From Eutreptiella sp. 'Long Island Sound 2002' (Eukaryota > Euglenozoa > Euglenophyceae > Eutreptiales > Eutreptiaceae), in contig OZ038401.1 of assembly GCA_964036045.1 (NCBI GenBank), positions 31,897,397 to 31,961,396 on the forward strand: DNA of 64,000 nt. The letters run 5' to 3'. Shown here piece by piece: positions 10,550 to 21,789 of the stretch (position 1 is its first letter; each line of letters opens with the position of its first letter). A program made the translations under genes and the position numbers. Under the pieces are notes generated by a model. That model was not told the origin of the DNA, made no database searches, and worked only from the letters and a program-made list of their open reading frames with translations.

Positions 10550-10747
10550 CTTTCTCCACATCCCTTGCCATGCCTCTACATGTGTCCCCAGGGGGAGAGG
10601 GCCGGACCAGTTCTGCAACCCACCCACCAACCATTGGTCAAAAAGTCGGGAGCGGCAGTATACAGAAGTCCAACACTTTGTTGACTGTGGGGTGAGGGAG
10701 CAGCAACTCATGGTTTGACCTGTTGCATGTTTTGGAGTGGGTACAAC
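10550..10747 (-). CDS. Candidate exon upstream of gene B
   Basis: This is a 66-codon phase-0/phase-0 segment between the strong acceptor TTTGCCTTACAG|G and the donor AGAAAG|GTAGCA. Motifs include SRLFDQWLVGGLQNWSGPLP and HVEAWQGMWRK. It may be the 3' part of a separate gene, or an upstream exon of gene B if the 10323 ATG is internal. Alternative acceptors exist at 10684 and 10612. No family recognised. Confidence 0.4.
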
Positions 10748-10859
10748 CTGTAAGGCAAACTGAGGGATGAGACCGTCGGCCAAAAGTAACAAGTTCATCC
10801 CTTTCTGCATTGCCTTCAACTTGCACATGTGTCGATGCTTTTATCCATGGATTAATCAA

Positions 10860-11930
10860 TTAACCCCTTATACTATGGATTGGAATTGGAATATATATTT
10901 TCAAACACTAAGCGTTACACTTGCAATGTGGGATTGTTTTGCCTCCACCCAAAACTTTTGGCTAAAAGCTGGAAGGGAAATGTTCTGTCCAAACTCCATA
11001 GCTGCCGAAAAATTGAAGTACTAAGTTTCTCTGAGGATCAAAATAGGTTATGTAATTTTTGTGTGTGCCTGTTGTGGAAATAAATGGAGATACTGGATAT
11101 CAATGTTGACAGCCCAAAGTAAGTAGTTATTTTGAACTACTGGATGTTATACTATGCACTATGTATTTAGACTAATTTTCATTGAGGAGTTCATCCCATA
11201 GGGCAGCCCAAAACAACCTGAAGATTTCCATCATCTTGTCGCACCCTGGACTCCAAGAGGAGCGGGGGCACCTAGCACGTGCAGCATGTGCACTTTCCAG
11301 CGAGAATCAGAGAATATTAAGGAAATCGGGATTTTGGGATGATTCTTGTGCATCCATGAACTAGTGCACCCCCAAGCATGGTCAAGAACCCCACATTGGA
11401 CCTAGCACTCTCTATCCCCTTGCCACCTCCCCAGCCCACCCCAACGCACAGCCACACCCCTGTTCAAGGCCGCAAGTAGACTGCAAGACATATCACAAGC
11501 AAATGAAGACCCTCCACCTGAACTGCACATGAAGGATGTCCTCAATCAGAGGCAACATATAGCTGCCATGCTCCGTCTGCTTGTTCCGCCTGTTGTAGCC
11601 CATCCACAGCTTTGTTGCATTGAAAATGCACTCGCTGTCAAGGCCATAAGTGTAGAGCATTACTTGTAGTGCCCTCCAAATCCTGGTTCAGGGCACCCAA
11701 TGAGTAACCTACTGCTATCCCCATGCTCTCCTGATCCGTGTTCGTTCAGAACTCATCGCTCCTCCACTTTTGGCATATTGACTGAGTAGAGTCATGGGCG
11801 GCGCCAGGCAGTACGTGGCACAATGTGACCGGCCACCCCATCTCAGTTCACCCCCAGCAAACGATCTGCACCACATCCATTGCTGACTTCACCAACTTCA
11901 GTATTCCGGTGGGACGTTTCGAAAACAGAT
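10860..11930. other. AT-richer stretch, no gene recognised
   Basis: Base composition shifts towards A/T relative to the flanks. ORFs are short and lack convincing splice-bounded coding segments. Confidence 0.4.
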
Positions 11931-11939
11931 GGCACAAGG

Positions 11940-12390
11940 TGAAAAGAGATGAGATGAGGCGGCGTAAGTTGGCGTGAGGTAAGGTAAGGGAAGGTAACGA
12001 CAGGTGAGGTGGGGTAAGGTGAGTTACCGTGAGGTGGAGCCAAGCCGAGCCGAGCCCAGTCGAGGAATTAAGACGATAAATGAGGTGTGATAAGGTGAGG
12101 AGAGGTGAGGTGATGTGAGGTGAGGTGGTGTGAGCTGTGCTGAGGTCGGGGTGCGGTGAGGTGAGGTGAGGTGAGGTGAGGTGAGGTGAGGTGAGGTGTG
12201 AGGTGAGGTGAGGTGAGGTGAGGTGAGGTGAGGTGAGGTGAGGTGAGGTGAGGTGAGGTGAGGTGAGGTGAGGTGAGGTGAGGTGAGGTGAGGTAGGGTG
12301 AGGTCAGGTGAGGTGCTGTGAGGGGAAGGGAGGAGAGCTGGTACAAGATGAAGATGGATGAGGTTGCATGTGATGAGGTGAGATGTGCTA
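11940..12390. repeat. GAGGT pentanucleotide minisatellite
   Basis: A near-perfect GAGGT array occupies about 12150-12300, with degenerate copies (GTAAGGT, GGTAACG) on both sides. The long SPHLTSPHLT-type minus-strand ORFs are produced by this repeat. Confidence 0.95.
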
Positions 12391-12765
12391 TTCGTGTGGC
12401 CCACCTTTCGATCGGCCTTGCAGTGGGTCTGTGAATAGCTAGTTCGGTCAGGCTGGGTCAGGGGTTACAATCTCCCGAATCAGCCCAGGGAGGACATCAC
12501 TGGAAAGCTGCGCTTGCGATACCCTACACACATGCTGGCAGCACTTCATGAGTGGGGACGAGTATGACGGCAATGAAGATGAGGGTCGCCGAGTGAAGCA
12601 CCTTGGGATGCTTCCCGCTTCGCAGCACCTGTACCTGAGCTACCGTGGCACATCTCGCCTCCGAAAAATCTGTTTCTGCATTTGTGTGTCTTCTCCCTCC
12701 ATCGGCCTAGCTCCTGTACACATGCATCTGATGCGACTGAGCAGTAGGTCTGTGTGCACTTGTAC

Positions 12766-15700
12766 TTGCTTGGAAACAAACAATGCACCCTGGCTCACGC
12801 GTGATGGACATGCTCTGAATGGTGGGCAAAGAATGAAGCTCAAGCAACGCCACAGTGTGCACAACATCTCCGAGGTTTGATTCGAGGGCTTGCTCATAGC
12901 GCACCATGCGCATCGAATAGTTGCACTGCTTGCACCGTACTGCATGTCCCCTGCTCTTAGCGGACCGGAACGAACTAGACGCACCCTGCGCCGTTCGCTA
13001 GATACAGGGCGAGTGCCATTTGTTACATCCGCAACTAGCGCCGCGAGTTGCCACGCACATCTCAATCATAGCTACTCTGTTGCACTTACCGGTATATGAT
13101 GGCTGACGAAGTCCAGAACTGCTGTCACACCCAAATCCCCTTCAAATATCAGATGCCCAGTCTTGTCATATGCTGTGAACAGAACCAGTTTGGGAAAGGA
13201 TCGCAGACTGTAACCTGCAGCAAACTCCCGGTACCGGACCACGGACATGTCCATCTGTGCGCAAGTCACGTTGTGCGGCTGTAGCTCCAGGGCTATGCTG
13301 TCCATTGTCTTCCGATCCATGCGAGACCAGGGCAAGTAGAACTGCACCTGTTGGCATGGCAGGCAGGCATCGGACACGACAGTGCAAAGGACCGGGGAGC
13401 GGTGGTGAGAATGGTCAAGAAGGGGTGGGACAAGCAAGCAGCTGTTGGGCCCCTTCGCTATCCCTTCAAAGGGCTGTGTATTCCATGTAACAAAAGCACA
13501 AAGAATCCACTGCAAAATGACGATGACGCATGGTAACAACGTGCAAACACCTTCAACCCCTAGCAGGCAATCAATGGGGTGAGTTTGGGGCTGGGCTTCA
13601 TGTGGCCCATGGCAGTGGCGTTCAGCACCCCTTCATCGGCCTACAAGCCACCACTGCACACAAGAATAAACCTTTTTGTACCCAACGCAAGAATGCTTGT
13701 GCTCAAAACATGGTTGGTCAGGGAGCCAGAGGGACGAACTTACAAGTCGCATCACTCTGGTTGGCCTAGAAACAAAGCTATGGGCTTGAGGCAATATTCG
13801 CAAATGAGTGATTTCTGAGGGCACCTTCGGCTGCATTGGGGGCTTGAAAAGCTTGAGGAGCCGGACGTTGTGTTTTCATCGGGGTCTCCGTAAGGCATTC
13901 ATGGTGCTTCTCCACACAGTAAAGTGCTCAGCATGCCCTTCAGGTTCCCCTAGCACATGGGCTCACTCTCTTAAACCAGTTGTGCTCTGGGTTTGGAGGA
14001 CGTACCTGATCAGCTTGCCTTATGGCGTTGTGAGCGCTAGCCACTACTCTTCACTGCACTACCTACAGCGGCAGTGCAGTGCCCAGAGGCACGCACGCGT
14101 CCCGCTGATCCTCCCTAGCACACTACCCCCTCTCACGTGTCCAACGAACACCAAAATGTTGAAAAAAATACGGTCCAGACACAAAGCGTTCGTTGGACAC
14201 AGCGTTCGTCGCGCACGTGAACGTATGGCCAACGTATCAGAGTGCCATGGCACCTCTCTGAGCACAAGATACCCAGCCCATACAAAGCACAGAGTGGTCA
14301 AGAGGGTTCAAATCAGCACTTTCCTGAGTAGGAGCCCTTTTTGTGGTCTTTGTTCATCCAGAAGAGCTGAACCTCGTCTCTTCTTGGCCCTTCTTGGCAC
14401 GTGAAGAACTGGTGGAGGCATCGCCCTCCGTCACCTTGGGGACAGACAGCTTGGTGGGACAGCACTGTCCTACATCAAATAGGGTGTTCTCAACAACGTG
14501 GCACAAACCCCGCACACCACGGCCCGCCTTGGCCTGAAACTACGTCACAAAGCTCATCGGTGTCACTATGACCCACGCCGCCACTATCATCAGAGTCACC
14601 GAATCATCAGCGTCCGTTTCCTACCCGTCATAAAGAGAGGTCCTATGGTTGAGGTAGTTGGGGTGGGTGGGCTTTCGTTTGCAGCGGCGAGGGGGAGGGG
14701 CGGGGGGTCGATACAGCCCTCTGGCTGGACCCCCCGTTCCCCCAAAAAGGGCTCAATCGACGGACCCCAAAAAATTCTACCGAGACTGACCCACGGGCCG
14801 AAGAGGTGACCCGAACCTAAAATTCGGCAAAAAATGACAAAGAATTTGAATAAGCGCGTCGAGGGGGTTCAGAAAAGTCCCCATTTATCATGTATTTGGT
14901 GAAAAAAAAAATTGACCATTTCCCATGCTCAAAAACATTTTCGGCGCCTTCGGCGCCAGAGTTCATAATAACTGATTAATGGTCCTGTCAATTGAGCCCT
15001 TTTGCGGACCCCGCCCCCCGTTTTCGGGGGCTCCATCGACCCCCCCCCCCCCCGCAAGCGAAAACCCGACCACCCGTGTTGTCTCACACTTGATTACCAT
15101 TTTTACATTCGTCAACGCAATGCACAGTCACACCAGTCGCTCATTTCTGCAATCCTTGACCCTAAATCTTGTACACTTGAACTCGGGACCTAATTAATCT
15201 GGGTGCCAAAAAAATTACGGTCCAAACATCAAGTGCTCATCGGACGTTGGGGCAGGGGATATAAGCAGGTGTTAACAAGACAAAGGCAAGAGGGGGGCGG
15301 AGGGGGGGCGTGTCCCCCCGGGAGAGTTCAGGCATACCAGTACGTTCGAATGCCCTGCCAACACCACTGTATTGAAAGAGGCGCGTGTCAGAGGCAGTAT
15401 CAGGGACTGAGGATCACGGGGCTCATGGCCTTTATTGGTGATGAACTGCACAATGGCGAACTCGCTGCGATGCCCATTAAATTCCAGATCCCCGTCTTTG
15501 TCCTCCTTCGTGAAGAGGCGAATGTTGGGATAGCCCTGGATTTCGAAGCGCTTCGCTACATCGGGGTACATGGTCGCATCCTGCGATATTTCGCGAGTGC
15601 ACAGGGGGATATCTCTGCAAATCGGCGATGCAAGGGGGATGCACATAGATTGTGTGCACAATGCTGTGTACTGAGTCTCAGGCGTTCGCAGTTCGGGCAC

Positions 15701-16325
15701 AATTAAATTTGTCTGGGTCGTCTCACACACGCACGCGCGCGCACACATATCAAACCGCAAAGCACGTGGTTACCACCACTACGAGGATCAAGACTGCGGT
15801 CCGATGGGTGACTGTCGTTGGACAAGCCCTCGGCTGTGCATCCCCGCACGCGTGAAACTAGACGGCAAGTTCCAGGTACAAAAACATCCGAGTGCAAAAA
15901 GGTCTCCGTTGTTGGACAGGCAGGTGGTTGCTCATGCCGAGGAAATGGCACGCAACGATAAATCCATGCAAACATTTGCAGGAAAAATTGCAGGGAAATG
16001 GGATAATCGCAAATAATTGTCGAGGGCTGCCGAAAGCAGCAAATGAATGTCAACAGTGGCAAATGCATTCGGTGGCATAGTACAGGGCAGCACACACCAT
16101 TTTAGCCACCACGACGTCCCCTTTGTCGGCAAATTTGTCAGCCACTCCCTCGTAAATCGCATTGAACGTCAAGCAGTGCCCGCACCAGGGTGCCCACCAA
16201 TACACAATGACGTCTTTGGATTCATCTGACACAATTAGATCAAATGTGTCCTCTGTCAGCTCCACAGGCCCGCCGCCCATGACACCAGACAACACCAGGA
16301 ACAACACAAACGGCAGCCAAACCAT
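12766..16325 (-). CDS. Protein disulfide isomerase-like protein (thioredoxin-fold, secretory)
   Basis: Exon 1 (16098-16325) begins at ATG with a signal peptide (MVWLPFVLFLVLSGVMGGG), then a thioredoxin a-domain start with the active site WAPWCGHC. It ends AKM at ATG|GTGTGT. Exon 2 (from 15580 to about 15418) begins after ATCGCAG with DATMYPDVAKRF and the cis-proline motif GYPNIRLF. The joined K-M-D-A-T is the usual PDI strand. Exon 3 (13090-13347; AACAG|GTG to CCG|GTAAGTG) is a second thioredoxin-like domain with FYLPWSRMDRKT where PWCGHCK is expected and RSFPKLVLF as cis-proline loop, so it has lost both catalytic cysteines. A phase-compatible fourth segment (12766-12925; YEQALESNLGDVVHTVALLE) is tentative. 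The linker exon between 15418 and 13347 and the 3' end were not found. The protein should fold or isomerise disulfides in the ER lumen. Confidence 0.75.
13090..13347 (-). CDS. PDI-like gene exon 3: redox-inactive thioredoxin-like domain
   Basis: This is exactly 86 codons in phase 0/0, bounded by GCCAACAG|GTG and ATACCG|GTAAGTGC. The fold can be followed through VQFYLPW, TCAQMDMS, RSFPKLVLF, LIFEGD and VLDFVSHHI. SRMD replaces the CxxC, so a chaperone or structural role, not oxidoreduction, is expected for this domain. Confidence 0.7.
13400..15410. other. PDI-gene intron region with repeats, linker exon not found
   Basis: It holds a foldback element (14662-15075). It also holds two related copies of a motif around ACGGTCCA (near 14169 and 15216), the first inside a hairpin of GTGTCCAACGAAC and GTTCGTTGGACAC near 14138-14200. 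A linker exon of the PDI-like gene must lie here or be absent, and I could not identify it. Confidence 0.4.
14662..15075. mobile_element. Foldback element with about 90-100-bp inverted ends
   Basis: 14662-14760 and 14988-15075 are imperfect inverted complements. Shared blocks are TTTCGTTTGC/GCAAGCGAAA, GGGGGGTCGAT/ATCGACCCCCC, CCCCCCGTT/CGGGGG and AAAAAGGGCTCAAT/ATTGAGCCCTTTT. The interior is unrelated A-rich DNA with a GGCGCC-TTC-GGCGCC hairpin. No coding capacity and no clear target-site duplication, so it is probably a foldback or MITE remnant inside the PDI gene intron. Confidence 0.55.
16098..16325 (-). CDS. PDI-like gene exon 1: signal peptide and WCGHC active site
   Basis: This exon has 76 codons, from the ATG at 16325 to the donor at 16097. 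The hydrophobic N-terminus is followed by ELTEDTFD, the usual beta1/alpha1 opening of a PDI a-domain. WWAPWCGHC carries both redox cysteines. Upstream of the ATG are two closely spaced TTTGCAG acceptor-like sites, so a 5' untranslated exon is possible. Confidence 0.85.
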
Positions 16326-16449
16326 TGTCTCGCGTCTGCAAAAATCCTGCAAAAGAGCGCAGAAGACATGGGTAGAGGTAAAAGCCCCAAACCCCTTCAT
16401 ATCTCATTCAAATACTGCCCTGCAATTCCAAATAAAGCACATTTGCATG

Positions 16450-17090
16450 TAAAACATAATCAAGGGTCCTCATGATGCACAAAGCATAAAAAGTGATTCC
16501 ATGATTCCAAAGAAGAAGCGGCATTCTTTTCTTTTTGTGTCCAGAAAACCCACCCCCCACCTATAAACCCCACCACCACCACCTACCACCCCCCCCCCCC
16601 CCCCCCGCTTTGGGCAAGAATCGCCTCAACTTAATTAGAGCCGCAATGGACCCGAAGCGCCCGAAAGAAAATGTGTGATCTACAGTGCTATAACCCCTGG
16701 GGGGGTTGTAGGTGTGTGTGGGGGTTAATGTTTGTTGGATGTCGTTGTTGTGCTACAATCTGTACATTGTGACAACTCTTGCTGGTATTGGTTCGTGGAC
16801 ACTCTTTTTGGGGCAAAAGAAATGGTGCGTGCTGGATACAATTGCAAATTTTTTTTGTGTCAGCAAGTGGCTGTCGCTCACCGTGATCCCATCGCAGAAT
16901 ATTATGTAGGAATTGCATACTTTCTGTTTTGTGTACACTTGTCTGTGTTCTCCCTCCCCCCCTTGTTGTTACATATTGTTTGCCTCTTTTTGTGTCGGCA
17001 AGTGGCTCACAGTTCGAGGTGGGTTTGGAGGAGGCACGGCTTACTTGCAATCCGATCCTTTTCAGGCCCTGCCTCTGCGTCCGCCCGCTA
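16450..17090. other. Intergenic or intronic, short direct repeat
   Basis: Contains a poly-C run near 16589-16606 and a direct repeat of TTTTTGTGTC-(A/G)-GCAAGTGGCT at about 16853 and 16987. No convincing exon was seen. Confidence 0.45.
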
Positions 17091-17101
17091 CTACTGCTTA
17101 C

Positions 17102-17308
17102 CTTCCCCACATTGGGGACCCGAGAAGGCATGGGTCATGTAGCCCACACAAACAAACAAGTGCCCGTGACAATAGATGTCGTGCTGCTCATGGCAAAGGG
17201 GTAGAATGCCGATGTCACGTACCAGGCCAGGCAATGTACCCCTTGTTGCATTGCAGACCAACTGCCAGCGCAAGGTGGGGACCAAGTATATAAAGGGTGG
17301 ATTGGTGG
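17102..17308 (-). CDS. Candidate exon of an unidentified gene
   Basis: A 207-nt segment is open throughout between AAATGCAG|CC and GGGAAG|GTAAGCAG. It contains FIYLVPTLRWQLVCNATRG and LVRDIGILPLCHEQHD. The donor is strong and the phase bookkeeping is exact, but no domain is recognised and neighbouring exons were not found. It could be an upstream gene or a 5' exon of the PDI-like gene. Confidence 0.3.
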
Positions 17309-17409
17309 CTGCATTTGTTGCTTGTTTGAGAAGCGAGCACCTCAGCCTGTTGCAGTCATGGACAGGTGCCGCCATTAAATTGGAGACATTCTTTAAGTTA
17401 TATTGGTGA

Positions 17410-19150
17410 AGCGGATTGCATCATCAGAGTGATAAATGCCAAAGCAGGCTGTGATTGATTGCTGCTTTGCTTGCTTGCTTAAATTGCGCGAGGCTCACCT
17501 TGAAAGCCTATCAGGCGTGGTGATTCAAGGAAACCCATTTTAGTAATCAGCTCCGAAAATGACCTCCTGATCGACACCCTCTGTCACAATGCTGCATGTT
17601 TGTGTCACATGCATGTATAGTTTGGGACTCAAACACGTGGCATTGGCAATCCCTCACATGCGGCACCTTATACATGCACCTTGCCCCTTACAGTTCATAT
17701 TGCACGAACAAAATCTTTCACTCAATGAAAACATCACACACACTGCAAATTGGTTAGCAATCCATGTTACATTGAGCATATCCATTCGCAGCATTTGTAT
17801 TTGTGCATAACACAATGAAGAGTAAATTGCAAACCACAAAAATAAGGCGTGACAAATTGCGAAATCCAATTGACGTCCAAAAGGCTTGTCAAGGTATCAA
17901 ACGCGCTTGGATGCATGTAGCCTTTTGGCACAGCTTGTTACCCATAACAAAATGCATCGCTGACACCACTTGATCTGAACACCTTCGTTGAATGGCAACT
18001 ATTCATCAACACCATGTTGGAAGATGGGCAAGGACACGTACTCTACCAACCCTGTCCATCCAAATCCACCACAACATGCACATGCACATGTTGATACATA
18101 TCATTAAGACGCAAGAATATGCCATGGACTGGGCTTCACATAGCACTTCATGTACACAACCTAAGTATCAACTTTCCTAATTCAAGCAGAAAGCACATCA
18201 AAAATGCCAAACAAATGCAAGCAATACAGCAGCACAAATTGGCAACCAACGCTCATGCAAAATGCTGTTTAAGCCTTCGCAATCCTTGTGTACAGAATCA
18301 CATACAGTGAGAGCAGGTGCCTGGGAATAGATTTGAGCATCAGCAGTGTGCAACCCATGAAAATCTGCGCACAGCTCACATCAAGAAGCAGCTGGATAAT
18401 GGTTCAAAGCCATAATCCTGCGTTGTGCATGTAAGAAAACAAAACAAACACATTACAACCTGGATTGTCCATGCATTGGACCGTCCTAACCCCCGTTGGG
18501 AGGGACTGCTTTCTGGGAGAGCAGGCCCAATCCGACCAGGCGACGCCCTCTGTATCGCTGGGAGGACCTGCAGGCTTCACTAGTGTACAACTAGCACCTG
18601 TGGCCTGGCAATTTCATTCATGAGTCAATGACATGAAACTGGGAGGCTTGCAATCAGCTTCATTGCTCAGCACTCCTCTTGTTCACATTGGGTACCAATA
18701 ACACGCTGATTGGAAGGCAATAGTCGGAGAGATGGTGAGAGATGGGATCACTGGAGCAAGATTACAAAAGGGCTAGGACAACTGATTCAACTGTGGTGTA
18801 AGCAGACGATGCATATCACAAGCCCTGCGTCTGCCACACTGACCTGCCAGGCCTACAGGTCTGCGGTCGCAATGCACAACCGCAGCTGGCATCACTGACT
18901 GCTTTAGGATGTGCACAACAAGAGCCAGCCGAGTTTTGACAGACTGACAGACTTGCGGCCCTTGTCAGCGTATGCTGCCCATTAATGGGCACAATGCTGA
19001 CCGGTATCAGAGCTCGCCGTGACTGTATGGGATCGTCGGGCCCTAACCCTGAGGTAAGTGTCACACAACTGTTGACAAGTGAAACTGACCCTGACCCTGT
19101 TTGATTAGTTTCAGGGGGTACAAAGGTAACATTTTCCTCTGCAGTTCCCC
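17410..19150. other. No gene recognised
   Basis: A/T-richer unique sequence with only short ORFs. I see no splice-bounded coding segment, RNA gene or mobile-element signature here. Confidence 0.4.
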
Positions 19151-19159
19151 GTTAGAGGT

Positions 19160-19310
19160 TCCATACATTATGCATATGCTTTGCCCATCAGCAGACCTGG
19201 TTTGTAAGAGGGGTGGGGGGTATTTGGGATGAGACCCACCCACCGGACTTTGGACCCACCAACCCAACTTCGGACCCCCCTGGACCCCCCCCTCTTAAAT
19301 TTTCTGTGGG
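19160..19310 (+). repeat. 150-bp repeat, outer copy
   Basis: Sequence from TCCATACATTATGCATATGC to TTAAATTTTCTGTGGGG recurs in the same orientation at 20496-20645, in the centre of the palindrome. The distal part carries GACCCACC and GGACCCCCC blocks. This copy abuts the left palindrome arm exactly. Confidence 0.85.
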
Positions 19311-19953
19311 GTGAGTACAGATACTCCACTGATTGCTTGGTGCAGGGTTCCCCGTCTCCAACAGGGTCTGCGGTATCCCTCGCCCCGAGTCCAAGTTGCC
19401 CGGCATGCATGGTACTCGTTTGTGTGTCCCGGTACTTCTGCGTGGTATTTATGAGAGTGCACACAGGCCCTTCCTACCCGGACTGTCCATGGGCGCTTCA
19501 GGACTGGCGGTGGACACACACCGGGCCCAATATCCCTCTAACAACACACACCCCTGGCCCTAAATCATGGAGTAGGGGAAATGAAGCTTATTAAATATGT
19601 TTTTGTTGAGCCATTTATGATACGCAAAGCTTTGGGTGCCAGAAGCCCCCCCTCTCCCCGCTTTCAATATTTTTCTAGCCAAACTGAAGGAACAGGCTTT
19701 GTGTCAAAAGCTGACCTTACGTTCCCGGTCCCCTTAATAATATTTCATTTTCTGATGTGGTCGGGTGGCTGGGTCGGCCAGGGCTCCAAATGATTCTACA
19801 TATTCCGCCACCAGATCTGCCATGGGACCCGCCCTGAGACTCTGATTCGCATAAATTATGCGATCATCGGGTTCAGACAGGTTTGTCAACGGCGAAATGG
19901 TGTCGTGAGACCAACAGAAATTTCATGTCATTGACATGTGGCAGGGGTTAGGT

Positions 19954-19986
<33 letters not shown>

Positions 19987-20495
19987 GTTGGTGGGGGCTG
20001 ATGGGCAGGCCTCGTTTATAAGAGATAGGTTGCAAACGGGGGGGGGGGTCCGGGTGGGTGGGTCTTCAGCCCAGTGGGTGGGTCTAAGGCTCTGGGCCCC
20101 CCGCCCCCTTATAATTCCGAGGGTTTCCTGGATTGGGCACCTGCCACGCCCTCTTTCCTTGTTTACGGAAGCCTTGTCTGGTTGTGTGCTGTTGCCCCTT
20201 TTCACTCTGTCTTTGTGCAGGCACCATGCCGAAATGAGTTTGTACTTTAATTCTGTTGTCAATGCCTCATGGGCGCCTATTGTGAGACGCCTTGAAGGCA
20301 CAATGAAGGATTTGATTCCCAATCCACAAAATGTTTGCTACCCACAAGCCTGCACCCTCTCAGAGCCAAATGGGCCTCCATGTTGTGGTCTACCTTCAGT
20401 GGTTTGAGCAATGACTTTGATTTACAAAAAATGTGCCCCACAGAAAATTTAAGAGGGGGGGGTCCGGGGGGGTCCGAAGTTGGGTGGGTGGGTCC
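19309..20495 (+). repeat. Left arm of 2.5-kb palindrome
   Basis: About 1.19 kb is repeated in inverted orientation at 20588-21785. The arms match almost base for base but differ in TG-repeat length (19961-19986 versus 21090-21132) and at least one substitution (GAACAGGC versus GAACGGGC), so they are not a trivial mirror artefact. The outer boundary is at GGGTGAGTACAG. Confidence 0.9.
20221..20407 (+). CDS. Candidate terminal exon in left palindrome arm
   Basis: After a strong pyrimidine-rich acceptor (CTTTGTGCAG) the frame reads AEMSLYFNSVVNASWAPIVR and LEGTMKDLIPNPQNVCYPQA to a TGA. No family recognised. It is duplicated in the opposite arm, so it may be a gene or element fragment. Confidence 0.3.
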
Positions 20496-20645
20496 TCCAT
20501 ACATTATGCATATGCTTTGCCCATCAGCAGACCTCGTTTGTAAGAGGGGTGGGGGGTATTTGGGATGAGACCCACCCACCGGACTTTGGACCCACCCACC
20601 CAACTTCGGACCCCCCCGGACCCCCCCTCTTAAATTTTCTGTGGG
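20496..20645 (+). repeat. 150-bp repeat, central copy
   Basis: Second copy of the 19160-19310 repeat. Its first 92 bp form the single-copy loop of the palindrome (20496-20587), and its remainder is the start of the right arm. Confidence 0.85.
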
Positions 20646-21094
20646 GCACATTTTTTGTAAATCAAAGTCATTGCTCAAACCACTGAAGGTAGACCACAAC
20701 ATGGAGGCCCATTTGGCTCTGAGAGGGTGCAGGCTTGTGGGTAGCAAACATTTTGTGGATTGGGAATCAAATCCTTCATTGTGCCTTCAAGGCGTCTCAC
20801 AATAGGCGCCCATGAGGCATTGACAACAGAATTAAAGTACAAACTCATTTCGGCATGGTGCCTGCACAAAGACAGAGTGAAAAGGGGCAACAGCACACAA
20901 CCAGACAAGGCTTCCGTAAACAAGGAAAGAGGGCGTGGCAGGTGCCCAATCCAGGAAACCCTCGGAATTATAAGGGGGCGGGGGGCCCAGAGCCTTAGAC
21001 CCACCCACTGGGCTGAAGACCCACCCACCCGGACCCCCCCCCCCGTTTGCAACCTATCTCTTATAAACGAGGCCTGCCCATCAGCCCCCACCAA

Positions 21095-21134
<40 letters not shown>

Positions 21135-21785
21135 ATACACACCTAACCCCTGCCACATGTCAATGACATGAAATTTCTGTTGGTCTCACGACACCATTTC
21201 GCCGTTGACAAACCTGTCTGAACCCGATGATCGCATAATTTATGCGAATCAGAGTCTCAGGGCGGGTCCCATGGCAGATCTGGTGGCGGAATATGTAGAA
21301 TCATTTGGAGCCCTGGCCGACCCAGCCACCCGACCACATCAGAAAATGAAATATTATTAAGGGGACCGGGAACGTAAGGTCAGCTTTTGACACAAAGCCC
21401 GTTCCTTCAGTTTGGCTAGAAAAATATTGAAAGCGGGGAGAGGGGGGGCTTCTGGCACCCAAAGCTTTGCGTATCATAAATGGCTCAACAAAAACATATT
21501 TAATAAGCTTCATTTCCCCTACTCCATGATTTAGGGCCAGGGGTGTGTGTTGTTAGAGGGATATTGGGCCCGGTGTGTGTCCACCGCCAGTCCTGAAGCG
21601 CCCATGGACAGTCCGGGTAGGAAGGGCCTGTGTGCACTCTCATAAATACCACGCAGAAGTACCGGGACACACAAACGAGTACCATGCATGCCGGGCAACT
21701 TGGACTCGGGGCGAGGGATACCGCAGACCCTGTTGGAGACGGGGAACCCTGCACCAAGCAATCAGTGGAGTATCTGTACTCACCC
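20588..21785 (-). repeat. Right arm of 2.5-kb palindrome
   Basis: Inverted copy of 19309-20495. It is slightly longer because of a longer CA run with CATA variants. It ends at CTGTACTCACCC, beyond which the sequence is unique. Confidence 0.9.
20675..20861 (-). CDS. Candidate terminal exon in right palindrome arm
   Basis: Inverted duplicate of the plus-strand candidate exon at 20221-20407, with the same protein sequence and acceptor. Confidence 0.3.
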
Positions 21786-21789
21786 ACAA

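Noticed and set aside
12024-12404. SPHLTSPHLT-type ORFs
   Set aside because: Produced entirely by the GAGGT minisatellite.
17287-17295. Plus-strand TATA box (TATATAAAG)
   Set aside because: No plus-strand gene follows within a plausible distance; the site lies inside a candidate minus-strand exon.
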